A DNA stretch of 64,000 bases, taken from NCBI GenBank assembly GCA_950097145.1, contig CATNCF010000008.1:1-64000 (forward strand), given 5' to 3'. A program made the translations under genes and the position numbers. Below the pieces are notes generated by a model. It saw nothing but the letters and a program-made list of their open reading frames with translations. It did no database searches and was not told where the DNA came from. Shown piece by piece: positions 50,645 through 60,273 of this stretch (the stretch's first letter is position 1; each line of letters opens with the position of its first letter). This DNA comes from an uncultured Lachnospiraceae bacterium (GTDB lineage: Bacteria > Bacillota > Clostridia > Lachnospirales > Lachnospiraceae).

Positions 50645-52072
50645 ATGAAATTCGATAAGAAGGTTATGGAAAGCGGAGTGGTTGCAGCATTTTCATTGGC
50701 TCTGGCATTTTCAGCAGTTCCTGTTAATGCACCAGCCTATTCAGTTCTAGATAGCCAGATAGTAGAATTGACAGCGGAACCGAAAGAAGACAGTAATGAA
50801 CATGTAATAAAGGTAAAAAGAAAGAGCAATCTAGTAGCGGCAGCAATTACTGCAGAGCAGTCTAACGATATTCAGCAGGAAATTAAGAAAGCGGAGAAGG
50901 CAGAGAAGTCGGCAAAGTCCAGGAAGGACAAAGAAGCGGCAGAACCAGAACAGAAAGAAAAAGCAGAAAAACCGGAAAAGGAAAACAGGAAACAGGAGCC
51001 GGAGCAGAGAGACAAACCAGAAAAAGAAAAAAGTTCTGAAAAGCCCGAAAATGAGAAGAAGGCAAAAGAGCTTGAAAAAGAAGAGAAGCCGGCAGAGCTT
51101 GAAAAGTCCGAAAAAGAAGAAAAGGCAAAAGAGCCTGAAGAAGGAAATAAAAAAGAAGAAAATCAATTGGTTGAGACTGCGAGCCAAGAAGTTTCTCCGT
51201 GGGCAGAGAAGTTAATGCCAACTGTTGAAGAATATTTAAATGTGCGTACAGAAGCGTCCGAAGAAGCGGAGCTTGCAGGCAAGCTCCATAAAGGAGCGTC
51301 TGCAGACATTCTGGAACGAGGAGAGGAATGGACAAAAATCCGTTCTGGCAGCGTTGAAGGATATGTAAAGAACGAATTCTGTGTTACAGGCCTTAAGGCA
51401 GAAGCCCTTGCAAATGAGCTTGGAACTACGTATGCAACTGCAGTTACTGGCGGAGTTAGGGTGAGGGAAACTCCTTCAGCAGAAGAAGATGTAAAAATAT
51501 TGGACGTACTGGAAGAAGAAGGAAAAATTAAAGTAAATAAAGAAGCGGAACAGACTGACGGCTGGGTACCTGTAACCGTGGATGATCAGACAGGTTATAT
51601 CAGCGCTGAATATGTGACAGTAGAGCTGGAAACAGGAAAAGCCATTTCCATTGAGGAAGAGCAGGCAATGATAGCTGCGGCAGAGGCTGAGAAAGCAGCA
51701 GAGCAGCAGGCCAGCTCTCAGCAAAGCGGGGCGGCAGCTTCCAGCGATGAGGTAACTCTGTTAGGAGCATTGATCCAGTGCGAAGCAGGCGGCGAGCCAT
51801 ATGAAGGGCAGCTTGCAGTTGGAGCTGTTGTTATGAACCGTGTCCGTGCAGGTTATGCGGGAAGCATTTCCGGAGTCATTTACCAGAGCGGGCAGTTTAC
51901 CCCGGCTTCCAGCGGCGCTTTGGCAAGCGTAATGGCAAACGGCGTAAGCGGAAGCTGCCTGCAGGCGGCGCAGGAAGCCATCAGCGGCGCCAGCAATATA
52001 GGCGGAGCTACCAGTTTCAGACGCGCAGGTTCTGCGCAGGGAATTGTAATTGGCAACCATGTATTTTTTTAA
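50645..52072 (+). CDS. Secreted SleB-type cell-wall hydrolase with SH3 domains
   Basis: 475 residues. Signal peptide (VVAAFSLALAFSAVPVNA). A long Lys/Glu/Pro-rich linker (about 75-180, KPEKE-type repeats). Two bacterial SH3 domains (about 185-250 and 260-330: YLNVRTEASEEAELAGKLHKG, GVRVRETPSAEEDVKILDVLEEEG). A Gln/Ala linker, then a hydrolase_2 (SleB) catalytic domain (about 375-475): GALIQCEAGGEPYEGQLAVGAVVMNRV, with the likely catalytic Glu in QCEAGGE. SleB-family enzymes cleave peptidoglycan, some during spore germination; SH3 and the linker suggest a wall-bound vegetative enzyme. Ribosome site tcaggagg. Confidence 0.88.
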   Translation: MKFDKKVMESGVVAAFSLALAFSAVPVNAPAYSVLDSQIVELTAEPKEDSNEHVIKVKRKSNLVAAAITAEQSNDIQQEIKKAEKAEKSAKSRKDKEAAEPEQKEKAEKPEKENRKQEPEQRDKPEKEKSSEKPENEKKAKELEKEEKPAELEKSEKEEKAKEPEEGNKKEENQLVETASQEVSPWAEKLMPTVEEYLNVRTEASEEAELAGKLHKGASADILERGEEWTKIRSGSVEGYVKNEFCVTGLKAEALANELGTTYATAVTGGVRVRETPSAEEDVKILDVLEEEGKIKVNKEAEQTDGWVPVTVDDQTGYISAEYVTVELETGKAISIEEEQAMIAAAEAEKAAEQQASSQQSGAAASSDEVTLLGALIQCEAGGEPYEGQLAVGAVVMNRVRAGYAGSISGVIYQSGQFTPASSGALASVMANGVSGSCLQAAQEAISGASNIGGATSFRRAGSAQGIVIGNHVFF

Positions 52073-52120
52073 ATGAGAGCAATAGGATTTTACACAAAAT
52101 TCAATATAGATAATTTTTAT

Positions 52121-52150
52121 GGGCAGTCGTAATGGCTGCTCTGTTTTTTT
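52121..52150 (+). terminator. Rho-independent terminator
   Basis: gggcagtc (52121-52128) pairs with ggctgctc (52134-52141) with two G·T pairs, followed by tgttttttt. A second hairpin, aaaggcgcc/ggcgcttt, lies at 52197-52216 in the leader before the glycosidase gene. Confidence 0.7.
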
Positions 52151-52381
52151 GTTCAGCAGTTATTCTGAAATGTATTTGTATTAGGATACGGACGGTAAAG
52201 GCGCCATCGGCGCTTTGGCAAAAAGAAAGTGAAAAATCTGTGAAGATTATATAATTTTTTGCCCTGTTTTTTTAGAAATATTGACAGAAATCGATAGGAA
52301 GAGTAGAAAGATAAAAGATAGTAAAATAAAAGGAGTGCCGGACAAAGGCACACTGAGGGTAAAGAGGAAAGGAGAAAAAGG

Positions 52382-55300
52382 ATGAAATGGAAAAGAATGA
52401 TAAGCGGCGTTATGACAGCGGCAATGCTGGCAGGACTTTTACCTGGGGTCCATGTGTCGGCAGAAGAGAATCCGGTCAGCCCGCCAGTGAATCCGCCTGT
52501 CTTGACAGATGATGCGGACTTGCTTATGCGTCTTACTTTTGACGAAGAAGGAACGGGAACAGGATCCTTTGGGGCGGATATTGGAGGGAAAGTTACGGAA
52601 CATGGGAACATTAAATATACAGAAGGGCCAGACGGTACAAAGGCTCTTTCTATTGCGGAATATGCGGCTGGCAATTACCTGGAGCTTCCCAAAGGAATTC
52701 TAGCTGGAAAATCAGCGGCGACGTTTAGCTTTCAGATTAAGACTTCCAATACAAGCAATACCAGTTGGGCGTTCATGACAACGCCGCTGTCTGTCAGCGA
52801 GGGGCAGATATACAATGGAGGAGAAAAGTTCTTAGCAGTAGGCGGTGTGAATACAAATCAAATTATGGCGGAGCGGCATTATAATTCTGCCAGAAAGAGC
52901 ATACTGACGTTACAGGATGATTTTTCTGAGTGGAGAAATGTAGCTGTGGTATACGAGGCAGGGGGTACAAAGGTGTATGTGGACGGTGAACTGGCATCAT
53001 CCGATACGCACCAGATTGACATCAGCCGGCTGATGACGGAAGAGGCAAATACCTGGATCGGACATGGAAATTGGGGGGCAGGCGAAGGCTTTTTAGGAAT
53101 GATGGATGATTTCCGAATTTATGGAAGAGCGTTGAATGATGAAGAAATTGATCAAATTGCTGAAAGCAAAGAGGTAATATCCTCTGATTCTAACCGTTTG
53201 CTGATGGAAACAGATTTTTCTCAAAATGGGGCGAAGGTATTGTCGGCGGCGGTTCAGGGAACAGTTTCAGTAAAGACAAGGATTACAAATTACAGCAGAA
53301 CCAGCAGGATCCTTGTGTACTGTGTCACGGGCTATGGGGCAGATGGAACGGTCGCAGAGCAGACGCAGCAGATTAGCGGGGAAACAAAAGCAGGATCTAT
53401 GGAAACAGCAGCTTTTACCAAAGATATTACGGCGAAGGCGGGGACAGCTTATTACCAGTTGACAGTAAAGGATGTGACAGACGCATCCCGCATACAGGAG
53501 TTTGAAGCAGGTTATCTTCCAGTTGGAGATGCATTGACGGCCCAGATGGCGGCGGGAACTTATCAGGGAGCTGACGGCAGACAGATCATTGTTTCTGTAA
53601 GCGATGTAAAAGGAACACAGGTAACGGTAAATGGCCAGACGTATACGGCAGTGTTAGAAGACGGTACGGTGAAGCTGACAGGCAGCCAGGGAGCATATGC
53701 AGTGAAACATAATGCCTCTGCCACAGACGGAATGCTTTCTGCAGAGGTTACAGCAGAGCCAAAGATGATAGAGAAGAGTTCTGGCGGGAATCCTGTTACA
53801 GGGAAGGATAAAGATGGAAACCGCATGTATTGCGGGGATCCGGCGGCAGTTGTAATTGACGGCAAAGTATATTTGGTGGTGGGCCATGATAACGGTATTC
53901 CAGGCAGCAATAACGGCAATTATTACAATATACCGGATTGGCAGTACTATACATCTACAGATTTAAAGACCTGGACCCATGAAGGTTTATTTATGAGGCA
54001 GTCCGATATACCATGGCGAACCACTTCCAATGATGCGTGGGCAAGCCAGATGACACCTTATACAAATAAAACAACGGGGGAAACAAAATACTATTTCTAT
54101 TTCTGCACGCCCTCGGACAGGACAACCCATGCAATCGGCGTGGCAGTGGCGGATCAGCCGGGCGGGCCGTATACAGTAACCAGTGAGCCTCTTGTAAAAG
54201 GGGCGGACACCTGGGTTGAGGGGATTGGCAATGCCGGGCATCATGACATTGATCCCACGGTATGGATTGACACGGACGAAGATGGAATTGAGCACCGCTA
54301 TCTTATGTGGGGAAATACAACATGCTTTATCGCAGAATTAAATGAGGACATGGTAAGTATTAAGGACAGAAACGGAGATGGAAAGATTACCATAGACCAT
54401 ACGGGAAGCGACAGCCATGACATCAAATATATTAATTTTGCCAATACCCAGCCGAATCAAGGATTTACGGAGGCGCCCTGGCTGTATCGCAGGCAGGATG
54501 AGAATGGAAAGTATTATGGCAAATATTATATGTTTGCCGCCTGGGGATGGGCAGAGAAAATGGGGTATGCAACAGCCGATGATCCATTTGGTCCCTGGAC
54601 ATTTGAAGGTATGATTATGGAAAATACTCTGACATCCAATACAAACCATCCATCAGTCATTGATTTTAACGGTAAGACATACTTTATTTATCACAATGGA
54701 GCGCTTCCAGGAGGCAACGGCGGAAACCGCAGCGTCTGCATCCAGGAAATGACATTCCAGGAGGACGGCAGCATTGAGATGATGCCGGATCTGTCCCTGG
54801 GGATTGGAGGAACCGCCAGTGTGATACGCACTTCTGACAATCAATATCTTGGGCATGATTCTGTGGGCAATACCCAAGAATATGTGGTAGGCGCAAATGG
54901 CGGCGGCCAGGGAGTATACCAGATGGATGTCAAGGGCTATGAGAAAGAAAGCAGATATGATACCCAATGGGAAATTGTGCCTGCAAGAGAAGTTCCAGAA
55001 GGGGAAAATGCGGACTATTACGTTTCCATCCAGTCCACGAATTTAACAGGGTATTTCATCAAAAGCGAAAGCAGGAAAACCAGGCTGGCTTCTGATAATA
55101 TGGGTACTATGGGAGCCATGATGAGCTATAAGACAGTAAAAGCGCTGGATGGTTCGGATGGCGTATCTTTTGAGAGCGCAGCTTATCCAGGCAGATACCT
55201 TGCCATGGTGGACGGCAAAATGATTACGTCAAAACCAGTATCATTGTCCCACTGCTCGTTTAAAATTAACAAATACGGAACACAGATAGAGGAACCAGAG

Positions 55301-56164
55301 GATCATACAGACCAGAAAGCGGCGGAGAGAGTAACCGCACTGATTAACGCCATTGGGCAGGTCAGCAATACGCCTGCATGTGAGAATAAAATTAAGAAGG
55401 CGAGAACTGCATATAACGCATTAACACCTGCCCAGAAGACATTGGTTTCAGCGGGAACTTTAAAGAAGCTTACAGACGCAGAGCAAGAATTTAACAGGCA
55501 GAAAGAGACAGAGGCAAAGAAACAGGCACAGGCGGGCACCGTTTCAGTTTCAGATTCTCAAAAAGCGGTCACTTCGGCAAATACAGACAAAAAAGACATA
55601 AAGGGAAGCGCATTTAAAGTTTTAAAACCAAAGGCAGCAGGCGGGAAGAAATCTGTGGCCATTTCGTGGAACAAGGTGAAAGGCGCTTCTGGTTATATGA
55701 TATATGGAGCCCAGTGCGGCAAAAAAATGAAACTTTTAAAAACCCTGTCTGCCTCTAAGAAATCTTATAAGGACACGAAACTGAAAAAAGGCACCTATTA
55801 TAAATATGTAGTAACTGCTTATAAAGTAATTTACAAAGAAAAGCGCATTATCGCCACTTCTGCTTCTGTCCATGCCAGTACCAGCGGCGGGAACTATAAG
55901 GTTCCTTCTGGAATCAGCATCAGTGAAAGTAAGGTGACGGTAAAGAAGGGGAAAACATTGGCGCTAAAGCCAAAGCTGAAGATGAAAGGAAAAGGTTCAT
56001 TTAAGACCCATATAGCAAAATTCCGTTATGAGTCTTCGAATCCTAAAGTTGCCACAGTGACAAACAAAGGCAAAGTGAAAGGAATTCAAAAAGGGAAGAG
56101 CTGCCATATTTTCATTTATGCACAGAATGGGCTTTACAAACAGGTGAAAGTTACTGTAACGTAG
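52382..56164 (+). CDS. Secreted GH43-family glycosidase with LamG, CBM, Fn3 and Big2
   Basis: 1,260 residues. Signal peptide (ISGVMTAAMLAGLLPGVHVSA). A LamG/concanavalin-like domain (about 45-265: LLMRLTFDEEG, VAVVYEAGGTKVYVDGELAS, MMDDFRIYGRALND). A five-bladed GH43 domain (about 480-810) with probable Asp base (YCGDPAAVVIDGKVYLVVGHD), second Asp (HHDIDPTVWID) and Glu acid (GFTEAPWLYRR). An AbfB-like domain (about 815-965), a helical domain (AYNALTPAQKTLVSAG), an Fn3 (about 1085-1165) and a Big2-like domain. Probably releases arabinose or xylose units from plant polysaccharide outside the cell. Ribosome site aaaggag. Closed by a strong terminator. Confidence 0.85.
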   Translation: MKWKRMISGVMTAAMLAGLLPGVHVSAEENPVSPPVNPPVLTDDADLLMRLTFDEEGTGTGSFGADIGGKVTEHGNIKYTEGPDGTKALSIAEYAAGNYLELPKGILAGKSAATFSFQIKTSNTSNTSWAFMTTPLSVSEGQIYNGGEKFLAVGGVNTNQIMAERHYNSARKSILTLQDDFSEWRNVAVVYEAGGTKVYVDGELASSDTHQIDISRLMTEEANTWIGHGNWGAGEGFLGMMDDFRIYGRALNDEEIDQIAESKEVISSDSNRLLMETDFSQNGAKVLSAAVQGTVSVKTRITNYSRTSRILVYCVTGYGADGTVAEQTQQISGETKAGSMETAAFTKDITAKAGTAYYQLTVKDVTDASRIQEFEAGYLPVGDALTAQMAAGTYQGADGRQIIVSVSDVKGTQVTVNGQTYTAVLEDGTVKLTGSQGAYAVKHNASATDGMLSAEVTAEPKMIEKSSGGNPVTGKDKDGNRMYCGDPAAVVIDGKVYLVVGHDNGIPGSNNGNYYNIPDWQYYTSTDLKTWTHEGLFMRQSDIPWRTTSNDAWASQMTPYTNKTTGETKYYFYFCTPSDRTTHAIGVAVADQPGGPYTVTSEPLVKGADTWVEGIGNAGHHDIDPTVWIDTDEDGIEHRYLMWGNTTCFIAELNEDMVSIKDRNGDGKITIDHTGSDSHDIKYINFANTQPNQGFTEAPWLYRRQDENGKYYGKYYMFAAWGWAEKMGYATADDPFGPWTFEGMIMENTLTSNTNHPSVIDFNGKTYFIYHNGALPGGNGGNRSVCIQEMTFQEDGSIEMMPDLSLGIGGTASVIRTSDNQYLGHDSVGNTQEYVVGANGGGQGVYQMDVKGYEKESRYDTQWEIVPAREVPEGENADYYVSIQSTNLTGYFIKSESRKTRLASDNMGTMGAMMSYKTVKALDGSDGVSFESAAYPGRYLAMVDGKMITSKPVSLSHCSFKINKYGTQIEEPEDHTDQKAAERVTALINAIGQVSNTPACENKIKKARTAYNALTPAQKTLVSAGTLKKLTDAEQEFNRQKETEAKKQAQAGTVSVSDSQKAVTSANTDKKDIKGSAFKVLKPKAAGGKKSVAISWNKVKGASGYMIYGAQCGKKMKLLKTLSASKKSYKDTKLKKGTYYKYVVTAYKVIYKEKRIIATSASVHASTSGGNYKVPSGISISESKVTVKKGKTLALKPKLKMKGKGSFKTHIAKFRYESSNPKVATVTNKGKVKGIQKGKSCHIFIYAQNGLYKQVKVTVT

Positions 56165-56200
56165 GATGTGAATTTATTTTTAGAAAGAATACGGCGGAGA

Positions 56201-56238
56201 AAAGAAGCTGGCGCAGGAAATGCACAGCTTCTTTTTTT
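56201..56238 (+). terminator. Rho-independent terminator
   Basis: aaagaagctg (56201-56210) pairs perfectly with cagcttcttt (56225-56234) and a run of seven or more T follows. It ends the glycosidase transcript and directly abuts the short palindromic element. Confidence 0.9.
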
Positions 56239-56239
56239 G

Positions 56240-56288
56240 TATTACTCCGGCGGTTAAAATTCGTCAATATTTAACCGCCGGAGTAATA
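56240..56288. repeat. 49-bp derivative of the palindromic element
   Basis: Arms 56240-56258 and 56270-56288 (tattactccggcggttaaa and its complement) are a perfect 19-bp inverted repeat with 11 bases between. The arms equal the outer arms of the 161-bp element at 800-960. The rest of that element is missing, except for a related attcgtc in the centre. Either an internal-deletion form or a minimal unit. Confidence 0.88.
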
Positions 56289-56378
56289 TATACAGAGTTT
56301 CTGATTAAAGATTGTAATCTTAGGGAAAATATAGTAATATAACTACAGAAATGAAGAACTCTGAAAGGAGGAGGCTTT

Positions 56379-56807
56379 ATGGATGGTATTTTCTGGCTAA
56401 TCGTAATTGTTGTAATGGCAGTGATTGAAATTATTACATTGGGGCTGACAACGATCTGGTTTGCGGGAGGAGCTCTGGCAGCGTTTCTTGCAAGCCTGAT
56501 GGGAGCAAATCTGGTAATTCAGGTTATCTTGTTTGTGGTGGTGTCTGTGCTGCTTTTGGCCCTTACACGGCCTCTTGCAGTTGAATTTCTCAATAAGGAC
56601 AGAACCCGTACCAATGCGGAAAGCCTGCTGGGAAAAACAGCGGTTGTCATTCAGGATATTGATAATCTCAGGGCACAGGGACAGGTCAGTGTGGATGGCC
56701 AGGAATGGTCGGCCCGTTCCATAGGAGAAGGAGCGATACCCAGAGACGCTCATGTAGAGATTGTAGAAATCAGTGGCGTGAAATTAATGGTAAAAGAAAA
56801 GGTATAA
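56379..56807 (+). CDS. NfeD family membrane protein
   Basis: 142 residues. Two to three membrane segments (about 3-70) with a glycine-rich FAGGALAAFLASLMG stretch, then a soluble OB-fold domain (about 80-142: AESLLGKTAVVIQDID, GQVSVDGQEWSARS, VEIVEISGVKLMVKE). NfeD proteins work with SPFH proteins in membrane microdomains, and the SPFH gene is next. Ribosome site aaggaggagg. Confidence 0.9.
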   Translation: MDGIFWLIVIVVMAVIEIITLGLTTIWFAGGALAAFLASLMGANLVIQVILFVVVSVLLLALTRPLAVEFLNKDRTRTNAESLLGKTAVVIQDIDNLRAQGQVSVDGQEWSARSIGEGAIPRDAHVEIVEISGVKLMVKEKV

Positions 56808-56877
56808 ACTATCTAGAAAGAAAGTAATATATTATTTGTGGGCAATCACAGAGTATTTGATGAAGGAGGAATAGAGA

Positions 56878-57813
56878 ATGGAGAATGGAATCGGGTTTTT
56901 AGTAATTGCACTGTTGATAATTTTTGCACTGATCATTGTTTCATCCTGTGTAAAGATAGTTCCCCAGGCACATGCACTTGTCATTGAACGTCTGGGCGGT
57001 TATCAGGGGACCTGGGGCGTGGGGCTGCATTTTAAGGTGCCTTTTATCGACCGGGTGGCAAAACGTGTGCTTTTGAAAGAACAGGTGGTGGATTTTGCAC
57101 CTCAGCCAGTGATTACAAAAGATAATGTAACCATGCGGATAGATACCGTGGTTTATTTTCAGATTACAGATCCCAAGCTTTTTGCTTATGGTGTGGAAAA
57201 TCCCATCATGGCCATTGAAAATCTTACGGCGACTACGCTGCGTAATATTATTGGTGATTTGGAACTGGATGAAACACTGACGTCCAGAGAACTGATTAAT
57301 ACGAAAATGCGTTCTTCCCTGGATGTGGCCACAGATCCCTGGGGAATTAAGGTAAACCGCGTAGAGCTGAAAAACATTATTCCGCCTCAGCAGATCCAGG
57401 ATTCCATGGAGAAACAGGCAAAGGCTGAGCGGGAACGCCGTGCGGCAGTGACCCAGGCAGAAGGGGAGAAGACTGCTACCGTTCTTGTGGCGCAAGGGAA
57501 AAAGGAGTCGGCCATTCTGGATGCAGAAGCGGAGAAGCAGGCGGCTATTCTGCGGGCAGAAGCAAAGAAAGAAGCTACCATGCGGGAAGCAGAGGGCCAG
57601 GCAGAAGCAATCCTGCGGATTCAGCAGGCAAATGCCGACGGACTCCGTTTCTTAAGAGAGGCGGCGCCTAACAGCGCGGTACTGCAGCTTAAGAGCCTGG
57701 AGGCATTTATGAAGGCGGCAGACGGAAAGGCTACTAAGATTATTATTCCCTCTGAAATCCAGGGGATTGCAGGTCTTTCCAAGGCTATTACAGAGATTGC
57801 AAAGGAAAATTAA
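56878..57813 (+). CDS. SPFH/band 7 membrane protein (QmcA/stomatin-like)
   Basis: 311 residues. N-terminal membrane helix (about 6-26), SPFH domain (about 27-190: IVPQAHALVIERLGGYQGTWGVGLHF, LLKEQVVDFAPQPVITKDNVT, NPIMAIENLTATTLRNIIGDLELDE, DPWGIKVNRVELKNI), then an Ala/Glu-rich coiled coil (195-255: EKQAAILRAEAKKEATMREAEG region) and a C-terminal helix. Scaffold for membrane domains and protease control. Paired with NfeD upstream. Confidence 0.93.
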   Translation: MENGIGFLVIALLIIFALIIVSSCVKIVPQAHALVIERLGGYQGTWGVGLHFKVPFIDRVAKRVLLKEQVVDFAPQPVITKDNVTMRIDTVVYFQITDPKLFAYGVENPIMAIENLTATTLRNIIGDLELDETLTSRELINTKMRSSLDVATDPWGIKVNRVELKNIIPPQQIQDSMEKQAKAERERRAAVTQAEGEKTATVLVAQGKKESAILDAEAEKQAAILRAEAKKEATMREAEGQAEAILRIQQANADGLRFLREAAPNSAVLQLKSLEAFMKAADGKATKIIIPSEIQGIAGLSKAITEIAKEN

Positions 57814-57881
57814 TAAATATTACTTCGGCGGGCTGTTTTGCCAAATGACAGTCCGCTATGTTGTTAAATATGGAGGCTTAC

Positions 57882-58868
57882 ATGAATTTAAAAGGACGAA
57901 ATTTTTTGAAATTATTGGATTTTACATCGGAGGAGATTACATATCTTATTGATTTATCAGCAGAGCTGAAACAAAAGAAAAAACAGGGGATTTTTCATGA
58001 GGAATTAAAAGGAAAAAATATTGCTTTGATTTTTGAGAAGACAAGCACAAGAACACGCTGTTCCTTTGAGGTGGCAGCTCATGATCTGGGAATGCATGTG
58101 ACATATTTAGATCCTTCCGGTTCTCAGATTGGCAAAAAAGAAAGTATAAAAGATACTGCAAGAGTGCTGGGACGCATGTTTGACGGAATTGAATACCGGG
58201 GATTTGGGCAGGGGATTGTGGAGGAACTTGCTAAATATGCAGGTGTGCCTGTTTGGAATGGGCTTACCAATGAATTTCATCCTACCCAGATGATTGCGGA
58301 CATGCTGACTATCAAAGAAAAGCTGAGGCGCCTGCAGGGTGTCAAGTTTGTATATATGGGGGATGCCCGATACAATATGGGAAATTCCCTGATGGTGACT
58401 TGTGCCAAACTGGGGATGGATTTTGTGGCATGTACCAGTAAAACATATTTTCCGGAGCAGAAGCTGGTGGATACCTGCAGGAAAATCGCCAGTGAAACCG
58501 GGGCCTCTATCACTCTTACCGAAAATGTAGAGGAAGGTACGAAAAATGCGGACGTAATCTATACCGATGTGTGGGTTTCTATGGGTGAACCGGAAGAAGC
58601 GTGGGAAGAGCGCATTCGGGAATTAATGCCCTACCAGGTGAATAAAAAAGTGATGGATAATGCCGGGGAAACAGCAATCTTTATGCACTGCCTGCCATCC
58701 TTCCATAACCTGGAGACTGCCATTGGCAGGCAGGTCTATGAGAAATTTGGGCTGACACAGATAGAGGTTACAGATGAAGTATTTGAAAGCAGCCAGTCTG
58801 TGGTATTTGATGAAGCTGAGAACCGGATGCACAGTATTAAGGCAATTATGTACGCAACATTGAAATAA
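57882..58868 (+). CDS. argF: Ornithine carbamoyltransferase
   Basis: 328 residues. It makes citrulline from ornithine and carbamoyl phosphate, or works in reverse in arginine breakdown. Carbamoyl-phosphate site [13 protein letters not shown]; later [27 protein letters not shown], and [10 protein letters not shown]. The Ser in LPSFH replaces the usual Ala of LPAFH. The ATG at 57882 has atggaggc upstream; an ATG 24 bases earlier lacks one. An imperfect hairpin (57829-57855) lies just before. No other arginine genes are nearby, so arcB cannot be excluded. Confidence 0.95.
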   Translation: MNLKGRNFLKLLDFTSEEITYLIDLSAELKQKKKQGIFHEELKGKNIALIFEKTSTRTRCSFEVAAHDLGMHVTYLDPSGSQIGKKESIKDTARVLGRMFDGIEYRGFGQGIVEELAKYAGVPVWNGLTNEFHPTQMIADMLTIKEKLRRLQGVKFVYMGDARYNMGNSLMVTCAKLGMDFVACTSKTYFPEQKLVDTCRKIASETGASITLTENVEEGTKNADVIYTDVWVSMGEPEEAWEERIRELMPYQVNKKVMDNAGETAIFMHCLPSFHNLETAIGRQVYEKFGLTQIEVTDEVFESSQSVVFDEAENRMHSIKAIMYATLK

Positions 58869-58919
58869 AAGTATGAAATGGCCTGTTTGTGTGTGAAAGT
58901 GCACAGAATAGAGGGAAAA

Positions 58920-59924
58920 ATGAAAAAGAAGATTTTACAGGTACTGCGTCAGAATCAGGAAAATTATGTTTCCGGCCAGGATTTGTGCCAACAGTTGGGA
59001 GTTTCCAGGACTGCCGTGTGGAAAGCTGTCAAACAGTTAAAAGAGGCAGGTTATGAGATTGAAGCAGTTCAAAACAGGGGGTACCGCCTTTTGTCTGTAC
59101 CGGATATTTTATCTGAAAGTGAGATTGCAAGCCAGCTCCGTACTAAATGGCTGGGAAAGTCTATTCGTTACTTTGAAGAACTGGATTCTACAAACACGGA
59201 GGCAAAACGAATTGCAGAAGATCCCAAGGAATCTGGGTGGCATGGTACGGTTGTGGTGGCTGATATGCAGTCTGCCGGCAGAGGGCGCAGGGGGCGGAGC
59301 TGGAGTTCTCCCCATGGAGCGGGCCTGTTCTTTACCATATTGCTGAAACCTGAGATTAACCCGGAAAATGCCTCGATGCTGACCTTAGTGAAAGCTATGG
59401 CTGTAGTCCAGGGAATTCATCAGGCATCAGGTCTTAAACCACAGATCAAATGGCCTAATGATATTGTACTGCATGGGAAAAAAATTGTGGGGATACTGAC
59501 AGAAATGAGCGCTCAGGTTGATTATGTAAATCATATAGTAGTGGGTACAGGAATCAATGTGCACCACGGGGAATTTCCTGAAGAAATTGCGGAGACAGCA
59601 ACCTCTCTGGATCTGGAAATCCTGCGGACAGGGCAGAATTGCAGCATTTCCAGGGCCCGGCTTTTGGGAGCTGTTTTAGAACAGTTTGAAGGATATTATG
59701 AAACGTATCTTCAAGCCCAAGATTTATCGGCGCTGATGGAGGAATATAATGCTATGCTGGTAAACAGAGATAAAAAGGTGCGGGTATTGGATCCTTTGGG
59801 AGAGTATGAAGGAATCGCCCGCGGCATTGACAGACGGGGGCGGCTTTTGGTGGACAGGAATGATGGACAGGTAATGGTTTCCTCCGGGGAGGTGTCTGTC
59901 AGAGGGATTTACGGTTATGTGTAA
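58920..59924 (+). CDS. birA: Bifunctional biotin ligase / biotin repressor
   Basis: 334 residues. N-terminal winged helix (1-62: QDLCQQLGVSRTAVWKAVKQLKEAG) that binds the biotin operator, then the ligase domain: ELDSTNTEAKR, ADMQSAGRGRRGRSWSSP, IKWPNDIVLHGKKIVGILTE, GTGINVHH, and a C-terminal SH3-like part. It attaches biotin to carboxylases. Start at 58920 after gaggga. The stop is just upstream of the next gene. Confidence 0.96.
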   Translation: MKKKILQVLRQNQENYVSGQDLCQQLGVSRTAVWKAVKQLKEAGYEIEAVQNRGYRLLSVPDILSESEIASQLRTKWLGKSIRYFEELDSTNTEAKRIAEDPKESGWHGTVVVADMQSAGRGRRGRSWSSPHGAGLFFTILLKPEINPENASMLTLVKAMAVVQGIHQASGLKPQIKWPNDIVLHGKKIVGILTEMSAQVDYVNHIVVGTGINVHHGEFPEEIAETATSLDLEILRTGQNCSISRARLLGAVLEQFEGYYETYLQAQDLSALMEEYNAMLVNRDKKVRVLDPLGEYEGIARGIDRRGRLLVDRNDGQVMVSSGEVSVRGIYGYV

Positions 59925-59934
59925 GGAGACAGAA

Positions 59935-60270
59935 ATGGTTTTATGCGGTTCCAGTGCTTATACTAGAAAATATTATTTAAATGAAGAATTTACTTCTCTG
60001 CCGGAAGGGATCAAAGATGAGCTGAAAATTATGTGTGTGCTTTATACCGAAGATATCGGTGGGACATTGACTTTAATTTTTAATGAGGAAGGCAGACTGC
60101 AGTTTCAAACCGCTGCGGATGAGGGGGATCTTTTATACGATGATATTGGGAGTATTTTGAAAATTAAACAGATACAGCTCACCAAGCAGGAACTGTTAGA
60201 ATCTTTGGAATTGTATTATAGGGTGTTTGTTCTGGGAGAAGTGTTAAGTGAAGAATATTTGGAGGATTAA
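59935..60270 (+). CDS. DUF6145-like protein
   Basis: 111 residues, no membrane segment. SAYTRKYYLNEEFTSLPEGIKDELKIMCVLYTEDIGGTL (key: YTRKYY.NE.F..LP..IKDELKIMCVLYTED.GG) and LLYDDIGSILKIKQIQ are conserved features of a small Lachnospiraceae family that I associate with DUF6145. Function unknown. aaggag lies 6 bases before the ATG at 59935. Lies between birA and coaX with almost no spacing, so it is in the same operon. Confidence 0.7.
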   Translation: MVLCGSSAYTRKYYLNEEFTSLPEGIKDELKIMCVLYTEDIGGTLTLIFNEEGRLQFQTAADEGDLLYDDIGSILKIKQIQLTKQELLESLELYYRVFVLGEVLSEEYLED

Positions 60271-60273
60271 AAC

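Noticed and set aside
50831..51335. Long minus-strand frames opposite the SleB-type gene
   Set aside because: They are mirror images of the Lys/Glu/Pro-rich linker repeats; Phe/Leu-rich nonsense without start signals.
57828..57856. Hairpin before argF as an attenuator or arginine-responsive element
   Set aside because: The stem is imperfect, no T-run follows and no ARG-box-like sequence was found; kept only as a note in the argF entry.
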